This document shows positions 53,847 to 64,000 of a stretch of 64,000 bases of DNA, piece after piece (positions within the stretch are counted from its first letter, which is position 1; every line of letters starts with the position of its first letter). Under the pieces are notes generated by a model that was not told the origin of the DNA, ran no database searches, and saw only the letters and a list, made by a program, of their open reading frames with translations. Made by a program: the position numbers and the translations under genes. The DNA is from Prostheceraeus crozeri (lineage: Eukaryota; Platyhelminthes; Polycladida; Euryleptidae), in NCBI GenBank assembly GCA_907163375.1, contig CAJQUW010011027.1, positions 62,001 to 126,000 on the forward strand, written 5' to 3'.

Positions 53847-55567
53847 GCTAACGCAACGCAACGATGTGTTCTCAGCAAGGTTTTCAACTTACAATGCTTC
53901 AATTTCCAGCGTATAGAGGTAGAGTACTAGCAACATTCTGCGCTGCTGCAAGAAATGCGTATCCACCATATTATTGCACCGAATAAAATCGGGCAAACTA
54001 TTTCAATGTAGGATTGTATACACGCATCTATTACATTGATATGCGTTTTTATTTTTGGTAGGCTTTGCTGTGAATTTTCATTCTATCTACATTTTAAATC
54101 ACTCAGAAAATTTAAGTAACGAAGGCATGAAGTGAGATGGCACAGCTGCCGTTATGCGCATGCATCGATATCAACTTACCACATTTTGCCGGAAATCTGG
54201 TCCGGTTATCTGATATGAGGAATTCCGTATAATCCTTTTTTACAAAGAGGTTGCCTTTTTGTCTTTCATGTGGTTCACTTGCAAAGAAGCAGAATGTATT
54301 TGCTACACTTTGCAGCTAATAAAAATTTTCAATTTTGAGTGGAAAATTTTCCGAAAAATGGAAATTTTTGTATTTTTGTGATATAATTTGTACGCTAACT
54401 ATCACAGCCGAGGCAACTACATACCAAAAGAATTGGTCAAAAATTCTTGATTTATCATTATCTCGATCACAACGATCGTAGCGATGCAAATCCAGCATCG
54501 GATTTTAGAGCATTCCTTTGCACCCAGTGGCTAATTTTACAGACTATAGTAAGTTTTGTCAATTACATGTACAAATTCAACAGACTAATAGAATGAAGCT
54601 TAAAATAAGATTTCTTTCTTTGTTGTTCAGTGGCTCTTTATGGCCCCTAAATGGGCCAGTCTTAGATTTACAGGTGGTCACACATTTCGCAACCTCACCA
54701 GAAAATTCAATCAATTATTGAAACTGAAAGACTTGCTTTCAATCAGGCTATTGATCACTACTTGATCTAAACTCTCCCTCTCCTGATTTAACTAAACTTC
54801 AAGTCGAGAAAGACCATTTTCAGGAAATATTAATTGACTCACACCGAGTTTCAGTAAATGTGCATTTGCAAATCTCTTACATATCCATCGGAATTCATGT
54901 TATGCCTTTCGATAAGGAGTTTAGTTCGGCCATTCATCCATATGGCAGCACAAATAAGCAATCGTTTACCTCCTTGATTCAAGCAATGTCAAATGATCAG
55001 GAATTGCATCACCTGACCTCATCCAAACTCTCAACCGGCCATCGTGACCTCGGAGACATACAGACGCTTAATCAGTCCAAACTACTCAATTCTATTCAGA
55101 AACCCACTGGGAATGCTACATCGCCCACTTCAGCTTCAAGCTCTTTTGTTTGGCAGTCAAGTCGATCCCTGATGCTCTCTTTCGGCTTAAATGTTCATTT
55201 TTCAGACGACGTGTCACCGATATGGCAGAAACCGACGGTTTCAGATATGAACTCCTCAACCATGGAGTATCCTCAACTGGCCGAAGACAAGGTGGGATCG
55301 TTTCTTACCAAGCGAATAATGATCCGAGCAGCTCGAAATCTTGATTTCTTTCCTTTTCCGACCAGATCCAACTTTTCTAGGACGAGAGAAAAATATTTGT
55401 TTTCTATCTCTGACGGTGGTCTTTCGGAAAACTAGTTTTCTGCAAACTAGCCGTTCGGACTTTCCTTCTGACAAAAGAGTAGAAACTTTGACCGCCAAAG
55501 CTCTTTCACAAGCTTCGACTCGGTCATCGGTGGCATAAGATGAATTCAAAGTCGAATAGAAATTTTG
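53847..55567. other. Nothing recognised
   Basis: AT-rich with no supported gene. The longest frame (54,860-55,435, 191 codons) has no domain I can recognise and overlaps an equally long antisense frame. Confidence 0.5.
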
Positions 55568-55575
55568 TTTACAAC

Positions 55576-55597
55576 CATAGAGTAGGGATACTCTATG
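55576..55597. mobile_element. 22-bp element consisting only of terminal inverted repeats
   Basis: CATAGAGTA, then GGGA, then TACTCTATG, flanked by TTTACAAC (55,568-55,575) and TTTACAAA (55,598-55,605), a 7-of-8 match. The end sequence CATAGAGTA is the same as in the 851-base element at 36.6 kb, whose target duplication is also 8 bases long. It may be the extreme internal-deletion product of that family or a chance palindrome. Confidence 0.5.
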
Positions 55598-55605
55598 TTT
55601 ACAAA

Positions 55606-56430
55606 TTATGTGGGTCATCCAACAATTTGATTTGAATGTGCAGACCAGACGTCTAGACACCATAGATATTGAAAGCGTGAAAATGACCTCGTTAGCGCCC
55701 AAAGAAGTAAACAACTTTTCAACAACATTCAGAAACAGTAAATTATGCAATAAATTTGGAACATCACAACTTCACTAAAAGTACACCGACTTCGACGAGT
55801 AATGCATCAAAAGAATGCTCAGAGAATCGCTTTCACCTCGTGTTTGATTCATTATCATGCTCAAATGCTACCATATTGAAAATTTGAGATTTTTGAAAGT
55901 GGCAATTTTCACATTTTGACCTCTGTCCACCTTAAACAATGATGAATGCGAATATTTAACTCATTGAAAAGCTGAGAACATAAACTCTCGAATGATGTAT
56001 GGCCTGTCAATGTAAAATGAAATCGAAAAGCTGGAGAATCGATTGAAATTTGACATAATTTAGGTGGTCTGTTTTTTTATGATCAACTCTGTAGGATAAG
56101 TGAATCTTGCTTCACAATAGGCTATTCATGCGAGAAAAATCTGGAGCAAAAATAAATCACTTTATTTTATAGCTTGAAAGTTAAGCTCATAGAGCGGCAA
56201 CTATAGTGACGCAAATATTCCATGTGTTGAAACATGCAATATATGAGGTATAATATCACACAGCTCACTCAGCAGTTATACACGAACGACCAAAGACACA
56301 AGAAGATGCAAAGACTGCAAACTCGTGAAAAATTTGGAAAATATAGATATCTGTGATGAGTACATGAATATCTATGGTAGTTCCTTTCTTCTAATTTATA
56401 GAAATTGTCCGATATCTTCGTTGACACACT
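55606..56430. other. Nothing recognised
   Basis: AT-rich, no supported ORF. Confidence 0.5.
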
Positions 56431-56640
56431 TTTTCAATTTCTATTTCAGATGTTTCCAAATCGATTTCATATCTTTCCAAATGAATTTCAGACATTTCCA
56501 GATGGATTTTAGATTTCTCCAATTGTATTTCCGATATCTTCAAAGGAGAATTTCTGAAATTGTGTAAAATTCAATTGAGGAAATCTGAAATCCATCTAAT
56601 ATCTGAAATTCATTCGGAAAAATCTGAAATAAACATGGAA
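56431..56640. repeat. Degenerate 20-25-base tandem repeat with an inverted half
   Basis: Motifs such as TTTCCAAATGAATTTCAGAC, TTTCCAGATGGATTTTAG and TTCTCCAATTGTATTTCCG alternate in the first 110 bases. The second half has their reverse complements (GAAATCTGAAATCCATCT, TCTGAAATTCATT). It could form a long imperfect hairpin. No family is known to me. Confidence 0.5.
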
Positions 56641-56811
56641 AGGGTGCATTGTTTCTAAAAGTTTAGCAGGCAGAGATGGTAAAGTTTTCGGTCTGTAATT
56701 ATTGGTCTTTGAAAACGACCATTAAGTGTATAGTCGCCATTCAGTACATAAAAAGCATTGTTGCAACGGAAACGTAATTTCTGAAAATAGTGGACGAAGA
56801 TTTGGTTTCTC

Positions 56812-57252
56812 ATCTTGTTGGGAACATCAAGAAACATCTCAAGGACCTGTGAGACAACTTCGACGGTTATTTCCCAAACTTCAATGTCGCATCTCTGATT
56901 CGGACCCCGTTTGAGATGTCGCTCGATGACTTGGATGACGAAAATACACTGAAGGATGAATTGACCGAGCTCAAAAATTCTGATATTTTAAAATCGAAGT
57001 TCAAAGCCGTAAGCAACTGCGAGTTTTGGGCCAGTTTGCTCGATGCTTTTCCCAATCTGGCCAAAGAAGCCCTGAAGTTTGTGCTTCCCTTCGTTACAAC
57101 TTACCTCTGCGAGGCCGGCTTCCCGCCGTTGGTGGTCATAAAGACGAAGTGGCGGGCCCGCCTAGACGTTGCTTCTGACATGCGGCTCGCTTTGAGCAAG
57201 AATCAGCCTCGAAATGCTCAGCGACGAAGCCAAGGAGCAATCTTCGCATTGA
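56812..57252 (+). pseudogene. hAT transposase, C-terminal dimerisation region (ZBED5-like)
   Basis: The frames match the end of hAT transposases that in vertebrates gave rise to ZBED5-type proteins: H-L-K-D-L ... DNFDGYFPNF, IRTPFEM, then the well-kept ENTLKDELTELKNSD, SNCEFWASLLDAFPNLAKEA, FVTTYLCEAGFPPLVVIKTK and ARLDVASDMRLALSKNQPR. A TGA interrupts the first block at about 56,848-56,850. A frame shift near 57,207 separates the last helix (L-E-M-L-S-D-E-A-K-E-Q-S-S-H) from the rest. The N-terminal BED finger and the catalytic core are missing. Confidence 0.8.
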
Positions 57253-57639
57253 AATTTTTGGAATTTTATATTATGAACACCTGATGTTTTTTCTTTGTTT
57301 TTCGAATAAGTTCAATAACGACGGCATTGAAGTATTGAATGTGAAAATAATTCAATATGAAGGTGTTTCCTAACTCCTCTGATTTTTTTACTGGGGGTCC
57401 CGGAGCCAGTAGTAATCCCGTGCCAAAATCAAGGCCGGTGCGGTGCAGCGATGAGTCATCATGCTGACTCAGCCCCCCTCCCTCGGGAAGCAAGTTGAGG
57501 GAGATGGCTAAGGATGTGCTGGGAGGAATGAGTCCGAGAGAAGAAAAGTGTTTCCCTACCCCCCTCTGGAAGGAAGGAGGAGCAGCAAGGGCAGGAATCT
57601 CGGAAGGACGGAGTTAGAAAAAAGGCGGGTTTTGGTGGC
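57253..57639. other. Right flank of the hAT fragment
   Basis: AT-rich, then GC-rich with C- and G-runs from 57,395. No gene seen. It leads into the satellite-like block. Confidence 0.45.
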
Positions 57640-58390
57640 TTTGGGATGAGAAGGGCTGGAATTTGCCATGAAGGAGGTCTCGGATGGGAAAACGGAGGGC
57701 AGATTCGGAGTGAGAAAAATGAAGTGGAAAGCTTAGTTTGGCCCTATTTTCCTGTGTTTAGAGAGGAAAATGGCAGGAAAACGCTAGATTTAGAAAAAGG
57801 CAGGTTTTGGTCGTTTTGGGATGAGAAAGGCCATTTTTCGGCATGAAGGAGGTCTCGGATGGGAAAACGGAGGGCAAATTCGGAGTCTACGTGAAATTTT
57901 GGGTTAGGAAGGTTGTTTCCAGCGAAATCGGAGAGAAAACATTCTGAGGACGTCCCCCCTCTGGACGAGACTTCCAACTTTGGTTCTAAAGATCGTAGAA
58001 AGTCGTGTGATAGTTCATTTGAAAGCTAAGAGTGAGAAAAATGCAGTGGAAAGCTCAGTTTGGCCCTATTTTACTGGGTTTAGAGAGGAAAATGGCAGGA
58101 AAACGGCAGAGTTAGAAAAGGCAGGTTTTGGATGTTTTGGGATGAGAAAGTCCATTTTTCGGCATGAAGGACTCCTCGGATGGGAAAACGGAGGGAAAAT
58201 TCGGACTTTTTGGCCAACTGTGGGTCTAGGGACTCAAGCTGACTGTTTCCAGCTCATCGGAGAGAAAAAGTTCTGACCCCCCCTTTGGACGAGACTTCCA
58301 ACTTTGGTTCTAGAGATCGTAGAAAGTCGTGCAATAGCTTATTTGAAAGCTGAGAGTGAGACAAATTCAGTGGAAGAAACGGCTGGTTAC
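57640..58390 (-). repeat. Divergent, inverted relative of the G-run satellite
   Basis: Read on the minus strand, this block shares several parts with the arrays at 14.4 and 23.8 kb. These are the C/G-run followed by GACGTCC (near 57,947), TCTCCGATT, the CTCCGTTTTCCCATCCGA block (three times: near 57,680, 57,860 and 58,180) and the stretch from the CACGACTTTCTACGATCT box to ACCAAAGTT (near 57,985 and 58,315). Spacing is about 180-330 bases. It is much more diverged than the two arrays are from each other, so it is an older branch of the same satellite. Confidence 0.75.
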
Positions 58391-58577
58391 CTCATAAAAT
58401 CTCCATTGCACTTGTCTCCCTATAGTTGGCCAGACATGCGAGAATTAACCATGAGTTCTGCTTGTCTCTATCACGGAGACGAAATGATGAATGGAATGAA
58501 TTGGAACGGACATTCATGCGCCACACGCAACCACAAGCTCATTTCTCTCTTCGCTAGTGAACAAGCTCTTGTGAGCG

Positions 58578-59170
58578 CAGTCAGAAAGTGTATCATGGTT
58601 TGCAAAAGCAAGCTTTAGTGTGGTCAAATAGTTTTACGGTGACACACTTTTGTGAAAGTAAAGTTTGATCATCGAAGTTTTATTCGTAAGTCTAGTCAGA
58701 AAGTGTATCATGGTTTGCAAAAGCAAACTTTAGTGTGGTCAAATAGTTTTGCCGTGACACACGTTTGTGAAAGCAAAGTTTGATCATCGAAGTTTTATTC
58801 GCAAGTCTAGTCAGAAAGTGTATCATGGTTTGCAAAAGCAAAGTTTAGTGTAGTCAAATAGTTTTACGGTGACACACTTTTGTGAAAGTAAAGTTTGATC
58901 ATCGAAGTTTTATTCGTGAGTCTAGTCAGAAAGTGTATCATGGTTTGCAAAAGCAAAGTTTAGTGTAGTCAAATAGTTTTACCGTGACACACGTTTGTGA
59001 AAGTAAAGTTTGATCATCGAAGTTTTACGAAACACAAGTGTCATGAAATGCAAGCGTTAGTGTAGTCAAATAGTTTTACCGTGACACACGTTTGTGAAAG
59101 TAAAGTTTGATCATCGAAGTTTTATTCGTGAGTGTAGTCAGAAAGTTTAGCACAACACAAGTGTCATGAA
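58578..59170 (+). repeat. 115-bp minisatellite at the second Polinton's left flank
   Basis: The phrase TCAGAAAGTGTATCATGG starts copies at 58,581, 58,696, 58,811 and 58,926 (exact 115-base steps). Two shorter variants of about 106 bases follow, the last marked at 59,138. Each unit includes GACACAC-TTTGTGAAAG and AGTTTGATCATCGAAGTTTT. Late units replace the start with CACAAGTGTCATGAAA. The neighbouring minus-strand gene ends at 59,250. Confidence 0.9.
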
Positions 59171-59249
59171 AATATACTTTATTTGGTCTTTGATTTAATA
59201 TCATTGAAACCCATTTTACTAATAGCAATGACAATATGGTTTATTTTAT

Positions 59250-59633
59250 TCAGAAGCAAATGATCGCCGTAACCATGAAAGTTGTCCATCCGAGAAACAA
59301 TCTTCTGCAGATCTGTCGTGTATAAAACTCAGAAGCATCAGTAACATATTCTTGTCCGTAGGAACGAAATTGAAAGTCAACACTCTCCGCTTCTTCACCT
59401 TGTGGAAAATGAGTGTAATTGACATGTGCAATTAAGTGAGTCTTGATGAGACTGTCTTTGAAATAAAATATCAACTCCGTAAATATTTCTCGTGTGTAGT
59501 CTAGACATGCTTCCACTTCTGTCTCCTCCCTTTGAAACTCAAGGATGTAATCCTGTATCAAGCCTCCGAAGCTCTCTTGATGAAAACGAATCGTGCAATC
59601 ATCATGTTTCAATGTATTGACTTCGGGTGCCAT
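59250..59633 (-). CDS. Unassigned small Polinton protein
   Basis: This 127-residue ORF is not recognised. It is rich in acidic and aromatic residues (GGLIQDYILEFQREETEVEA; EIFTELIFYFKDSLIKTHL) and ends in a hydrophobic stretch (LFLGWTTFMVTAIICF) that could be a C-terminal membrane anchor. A minus-strand AATAAA lies about ten bases past its stop. It lies head to head with the PolB transcription unit of this element, the same place as the 149-residue gene of the first Polinton, but I see no clear similarity between the two. Confidence 0.5.
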   Translation of the reverse strand: MAPEVNTLKHDDCTIRFHQESFGGLIQDYILEFQREETEVEACLDYTREIFTELIFYFKDSLIKTHLIAHVNYTHFPQGEEAESVDFQFRSYGQEYVTDASEFYTRQICRRLFLGWTTFMVTAIICF

Positions 59634-59772
59634 GGTTGAGTCTATTGCTAAATATCATGTTTGCCTAGGACGATTTCAATAACGCGTTACAAATGTGCGT
59701 ACGCACATCAGGAACTCTAGCTCGTCTGTGATTGGACGAGAGGTCTCATCTATTCACCGCTTAGGAAAATCT

Positions 59773-59780
59773 TATAAAAG
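59773..59780 (+). promoter_or_regulatory. TATA box upstream of the second Polinton's PolB
   Basis: TATAAAAG is followed by GCAGTATACC. About 40 bases further on a donor-like CACAAGGTGAGT (GTGAGT at 59,822) would end a first non-coding exon. The distance from the TATA box to a start site near 59,803 fits RNA polymerase II. Confidence 0.55.
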
Positions 59781-59802
59781 GCAGTATACCAGCTCTGCTC
59801 TT

Positions 59803-60945
59803 CACGATTATCTTTCACAAGGTGAGTGTCGGTGAGCTCCTGCTATCAGGTTGTTTTGACTTGCTATCAAGTTGAATAATCTCTTGCTCTCAAGAGATTC
59901 ACTTCTGCTCATAAAACATATCATCGCTGTAATACCTCCTTTGCTCGAGCGTTCCTTGGGGACGGTGGGTACTGCCGTAGAGGGATTGCGTTGCACGGGT
60001 TGTTCGTCGTTTGTTAGACCGAAACCTCTAAGCCGTTGCTCATGTTGGGCGTTCGACTTCATACTCAACGTGATGCTTTCTCTCGCCAGGTCAGAGTACT
60101 TCAGCCATTCGACTAAGGTTAGTCTTTATGATATGGAGTAGAATGAAATGTAATTCATTAGATGTCACTTCAATGATTGTCCCCATGATAAACGTTGACT
60201 ATACAAATGAAACGATTCTCATTTTCCTTTTCAGTGATTGAAGTCTTACTTATCTACCATTGATCATCTGCAATCGACTGTCCGTCATGGAATTTACAAA
60301 AATTGAAAATTATCGCATTGCTGTCGAGTGTCAGAAGGCCACCATCGAGCAATGTAAGTATTTGTATCAAGGTTGACTCACTCTATTACTGACATCATTA
60401 GGGTAGACATCCTAATTAAAATCAAGAGCCCCACTTTTGTTCATGTTTAAACCGAATCCGAATTTTAGCTCTGCTTATCTTTGTTGCCATTCTTTTTCAG
60501 TGCATGAATGTATTCGCAATGGGGAACCCGTCCCCTAAGGAACAATCGGGGAAGCCTATGAGCGGCTTGGCAAGTGTAAGTATCTTTAACATCTCATGCC
60601 TTGATTGTTTAACATCCTTGTCTCATTATCTAATCTCTCTTTCCTCTCTACAAATATGGCAAAGATGAAGAAGTGGGAAGAAGCCGCGAGGCGGAGATTC
60701 AATGATGAATTTCCGGCCCTACCTTCCCGCCCATCCACCTCCGCTCAAGGTGCGACTCCTTTCTCGGGCATCGTCAACGCCCCACCTTCACCGCCTGCTC
60801 CGCTCCCTGAACCCGTCCCTGCTCCCCGTCACGACGTCCCTCCAACACCGAAGCCAAGGACCCTTCCACCCTCGGCTCGTGTCCCACTCCTGCCTCCTCC
60901 GCGTCCATCAGTGTTGCCGGAGATCAATTCATTAGATGGTAAGTA
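59803..60945 (+). other. Splice-like leader exons of the second Polinton's PolB
   Basis: Donor-like GTGAGT/GTAAGT signals lie at 59,822, 60,354, 60,576 and 60,939. Matching pyrimidine-rich acceptors occur (CCTTTTCAG near 60,235, TTCTTTTTCAG near 60,500). The last exon (about 60,664-60,938) encodes a Pro-rich stretch (PPSPPAPLPEPVPAPRHD), comparable in position to the Ser/Thr/Pro-rich leader of the first element. Whether all signals are used cannot be told from sequence. Confidence 0.5.
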
Positions 60946-63900
60946 ACCGTGATTTGGAAATAGGGGATAAAACTTCAAAATTGAAATTATGATCATGTTA
61001 CTAATCTCTTTTCTCTTTTTCTCAACCGATCTGGCGGCCCACCTCCTGGACGGTGACGTTCCCTCCCGCCCCATCGTCATCCCAGCATCGCCACCACCAC
61101 CTGCAGCAGCGGCCGAACTCCCTCTCCTCTCCGTTCAGTCGATGGAGAGATTGCTGGAGGAGCAGGAAATGGAGTTGGAGATAGTAGGAGAGGAGATCGC
61201 AATCGACGAGGAAGTTGTCAGGGAGAGAGAAGGACCTATGGTTAGACAGCTAAGCTGTACAGACTGTGGGCAGGTCTTCGCGAGGCCATTCTGCCTTCGA
61301 CGACACCGGTACTCTCGCTGCCCAAAAGCGAAAGGAGATTTGGAGAAGGCGCGCCGACCGATCCCTCAACGACCCAAGTCTGAAGGTTGTGGACGCACGT
61401 TCTACAACAGCACCAACTTGCGAGTCCACATCGAAGGCGGTTCCTGTGGCAGTGTGAGGCAACCACCGACAACAACAGGTAGGAAGCATCCTTCATCGCA
61501 CGTCGACTTTTCCTGTTCTTCGTGTCAGAAGACCTTTCCTACAGAGTTTGTTCTTTCCTCGCACACACTCTGTCACACACATTCCACTGAGCTTTACACT
61601 GACAACAACGTCACTCTAAGGCTGAGCACGTTTTCCCTTGAGAGGCTGGTTCGCGACTATGAGTTAGAAAGCTTTGAACCTGCACAAGATATTCATCCTT
61701 TCTTGATGAATAATATAGGTTTAATTCATCAAATGTTGACGAGCTTAGATAGATTTTTGCTCAAAGGCATGTTCTATCTCACTGCTCGTTTCAATGAGGT
61801 AGACAGTAGCACGGAAGAAGTAGAGTCCACCGTGACCATTAGGATAGCCTCCTGTGCTGCTGATCTCATAGGTGATGTAAACGAGTGGATAGAGAGACAT
61901 GCGACCTATCTCGTCAGCAACTTAAATAAATTTAATGGAAGAGACAGCGGGGTGGTCTTTGATGGGATAGAGAAAGTAGACATTAAAATCAATCTTTTAG
62001 AAAATTCAGAAGGGAGTGGTTGCTTCACCCTCCCCAAAGCACTGGCTAGCAAAAAGGCTGTCATCAATGTAGATTGTCAGTCCCAGTGTTTCAAGTATGC
62101 CGTCCTCTCCATTCTTCACTATAATGATATAGATATGCATCGTCAAAGAGTCACCAAGTATTGTGAATGGGGGGATGAGCTTAAGTTTGACGGGTTAGAT
62201 GTCAACACACTAGATTTTAAAGGCATCGCCCAATTTGAAAAATTGAATGAAATTAAGATCGTCGTCCATCTCTGGGAAAAGGTCTGAAGGGCGTTAGGTA
62301 TAACAACCGCCAAAGTAACTTCGACCGGGTTGTCAATCTCTTCCTAGTGTATAGCGACAACCACCCAGAATGGCATTATTGTGGCATTCCTAAAATTTCT
62401 AGATTGTATTGCCACCAACAAAGTTATGATGACAGACATTATTACTGTGATCGCTGCACACGACACTTTAGGTCAAAACCATTTTTTGAACAGCATTACG
62501 AGTGGTGATCTCGAGGTAAACTTCAAATGGAAGTCATGACCAAAGATAAATTTTATAGGTATGAGGAAAACGGCAATGAGCTCAGTCCCATATGTACCAT
62601 CTATGCGGACATTGAATGTTACATTGAACAAGAAGACCTAAGTCATGAGCCAGCAGCCATTGCCTGTTATGAAGTCTGGCATTCATATTATAGGAACCAA
62701 AATAAAATGCATGTGTGGCAAGGCGAGGAGTGCGTTGAAAACTTCCTCAACTTTTTAGATAGGAAAGCCCGCTTTCATCAACGGTATGAAATGGAGCTGA
62801 CTAGGAAACCCATGTGCTTCACAGAAGCCGATAAAATGAAGTTTGATAGGACCACGGAATGTCCCCGCTGCTGTTCATGCTTTGATGATCAGCAACATAA
62901 GAAAGTGAGGGACCATTGCCATCTCAGTGGGAAATTTAGGTCTGCCTTATGCAGTAAATGTAACATGAAACTTAAGCTCAAGCGGCGAACGCTCCCCGTC
63001 ATCTTCCATAACTTTAAATGTTGCTCACGTCATCATTCGCCATGGATTATTAGTTAAAATGAAATCCTGGTCATCCAAAGTGATTGCACAAAGTAAGGAA
63101 AAATTTATGTGCCAAGGTTAAGTAGATAAGACGAAGGAGGGGAAGCCTGTCTTCTATGACATAAAGTTTCTAGACAGTTTTCAATTTATGTCTTCTTCCT
63201 TAGCCGCGTTGGCTAATAATTTAGAAACACTTCCCCTCACTCAACATTTAAAGAAAGACTATCCCAACATAAGTGACAGTCTCATGCGACGGAAAAGGGT
63301 GTTTCCTCGTGGTTATTTTAGTTCAATGGACACATTGAAAGAAACATCCCTTCCGTCCATCGATAAATTTAAAATTGATTTGACGGGTGAGGACTGTTCG
63401 CCGGATGACTATAGGCATGCAGAGCAAGCATGGTCAGAATTTAGGTGTCGCACTTTTGGTGACTACATGCTTGCCTACTTAAAATTAGACGTGTATCTGT
63501 TGGCTGACGTGTTTGAGACTTTTAGGAAAGTCACATTAGACAGGACGCCTTAGACCCCGTCCATTTTGTTAGTCTACAGGGTCTGCCCTATCAGGCAGCC
63601 TTCAAGATGACGAAAGAGAGAATACATTTACTGCAAGATGCAGACATGTACACGTTATTTGAACGTGGTATTAGGGGAGGCTTAACATTTGTTAACAAAC
63701 ATGTTGTCAACAGCACCTAAGACATAGGATCGACCACGCATTTAATGTACATAGACCAAAATAATTTATATGGGAGTGCACTATCCAAGCCTTTGCCACA
63801 GTCTGACTTCCAATGGGTAGAGCCCCATGACATTGAACACTTCTCCAATCCAGCACACATCATGGCACTGGGAGATGAGGCCGACATAGGTTATTTACAT

Positions 63901-64000
63901 AGACATCGGATAACATTATTAGGACTAGACCGGACACAGCTGATTTCCCGTGGCCTTTAAAGCCGTTCGGTAGCGACATGGAAATATTGTTTGTATAAAA
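60664..64000 (+). pseudogene. Protein-primed DNA polymerase B, second Polinton (broken, partial)
   Basis: After a Pro-rich leader come a first C2H2 finger (CTDCGQVFARPFCLRRH), a C-x6-Y...H segment and a third finger (CSSCQKTFPTEFVLSSH). The block VFDGIEKVDIKINLLE and QCFKYAVLSILHYNDI follows, then ExoI (YADIECYIE), the HNH-like module (CPRCCSCF...VRDHCHLSGKFR...CSKC), ExoIII (YLKLDVYLLADVFETF) and the palm segment YIDQNNLYGSALSKPLP. The order and motifs match the PolB at 4.6-8.6 kb. It is broken, roughly six times, and the catalytic DTDS region would lie beyond the right edge. Confidence 0.85.

Larger units (their letters stand above)
58400..64000 (+). mobile_element. Second Polinton fossil, continues past the right edge
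   Basis: PolB of the same fused type as in the first element lies on the plus strand. A small divergent gene lies upstream on the minus strand (compare 8,853-9,302 in the first element), and the flank at 58,470-58,560 matches the first element. The PolB residues are similar to but clearly distinct from the first copy, so these are two insertions of related lineages and not a duplication. The element is broken, with roughly six breaks in the visible PolB alone, and looks older than the first. The left limit is uncertain, between the satellite and about 58.5 kb. Confidence 0.8.

Noticed and set aside
54860-55435. 191-codon frame
   Set aside because: No recognisable domain, a low-complexity Ser/Thr composition and a comparably long antisense frame argue for chance.

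Overview
The window is eukaryotic, from an invertebrate animal and probably a marine deuterostome. I infer this from the host fragments (a phospholipid scramblase, a ribosomal protein L17 piece) and from the mix of repeats (Polinton, piggyBac, Penelope-like, CR1-group LINE, hAT, Ty3/Gypsy). The species cannot be fixed from sequence alone. Almost everything here is mobile DNA. The only convincing whole host gene is the scramblase at 35.2-36.1 kb.

Layout. 1-10.98 kb: most of a Polinton (Maverick/adintovirus-like) fossil, cut by the left window edge. It holds the tail of an adenain-type protease, a minus-strand block of two PC4-like genes and a TATA-binding-protein-like gene, two paralogous structural-type genes, a protein-primed DNA polymerase B with zinc-finger and HNH modules, and two unassigned accessory genes. 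10.99-28.34 kb: a near-identical head-to-tail tandem duplication (units of about 8.4 and 8.9 kb). Each unit carries a TTAA-flanked piggyBac element, a G-run satellite array and the GIY-YIG end of a Penelope-like element. 28.3-29.5 kb: an inverted Penelope-like arm and hammerhead-ribozyme-like remnants. 30-35 kb: MITEs and decayed LINE pieces, one interrupted by a TTAA-flanked MITE. 35.2-36.2 kb: scramblase. 36.6-37.4 kb: a short element with terminal inverted repeats and an 8-bp target duplication. 37.48-47.40 kb: a Ty3/Gypsy element with nearly identical LTRs. It is interrupted by a 746-bp foldback element and contains a fragment of RPL17. 48-53.8 kb: a decayed LINE, then a LINE with an open ORF1 and a complete ORF2, which sits between two hAT-like ends. 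53.8-57.3 kb: mostly unrecognised, with a hAT transposase tail. 57.6-59.2 kb: a divergent inverted relative of the G-run satellite and a 115-bp minisatellite. 58.4 kb to the right edge: a second, more decayed Polinton of the same broad family.

The most interesting signal is in the first Polinton. A minus-strand ORF (234-779) spans both repeats of the TBP fold and keeps three of the four DNA-kinking phenylalanine positions. It lies directly behind two copies of a PC4-like domain. Together they look like an element-encoded transcription-initiation module. I do not know of this being described for Polintons, but I could not search. Polintons and the Gypsy element are treated as fossils: only their families, parts, extents and approximate state are given.
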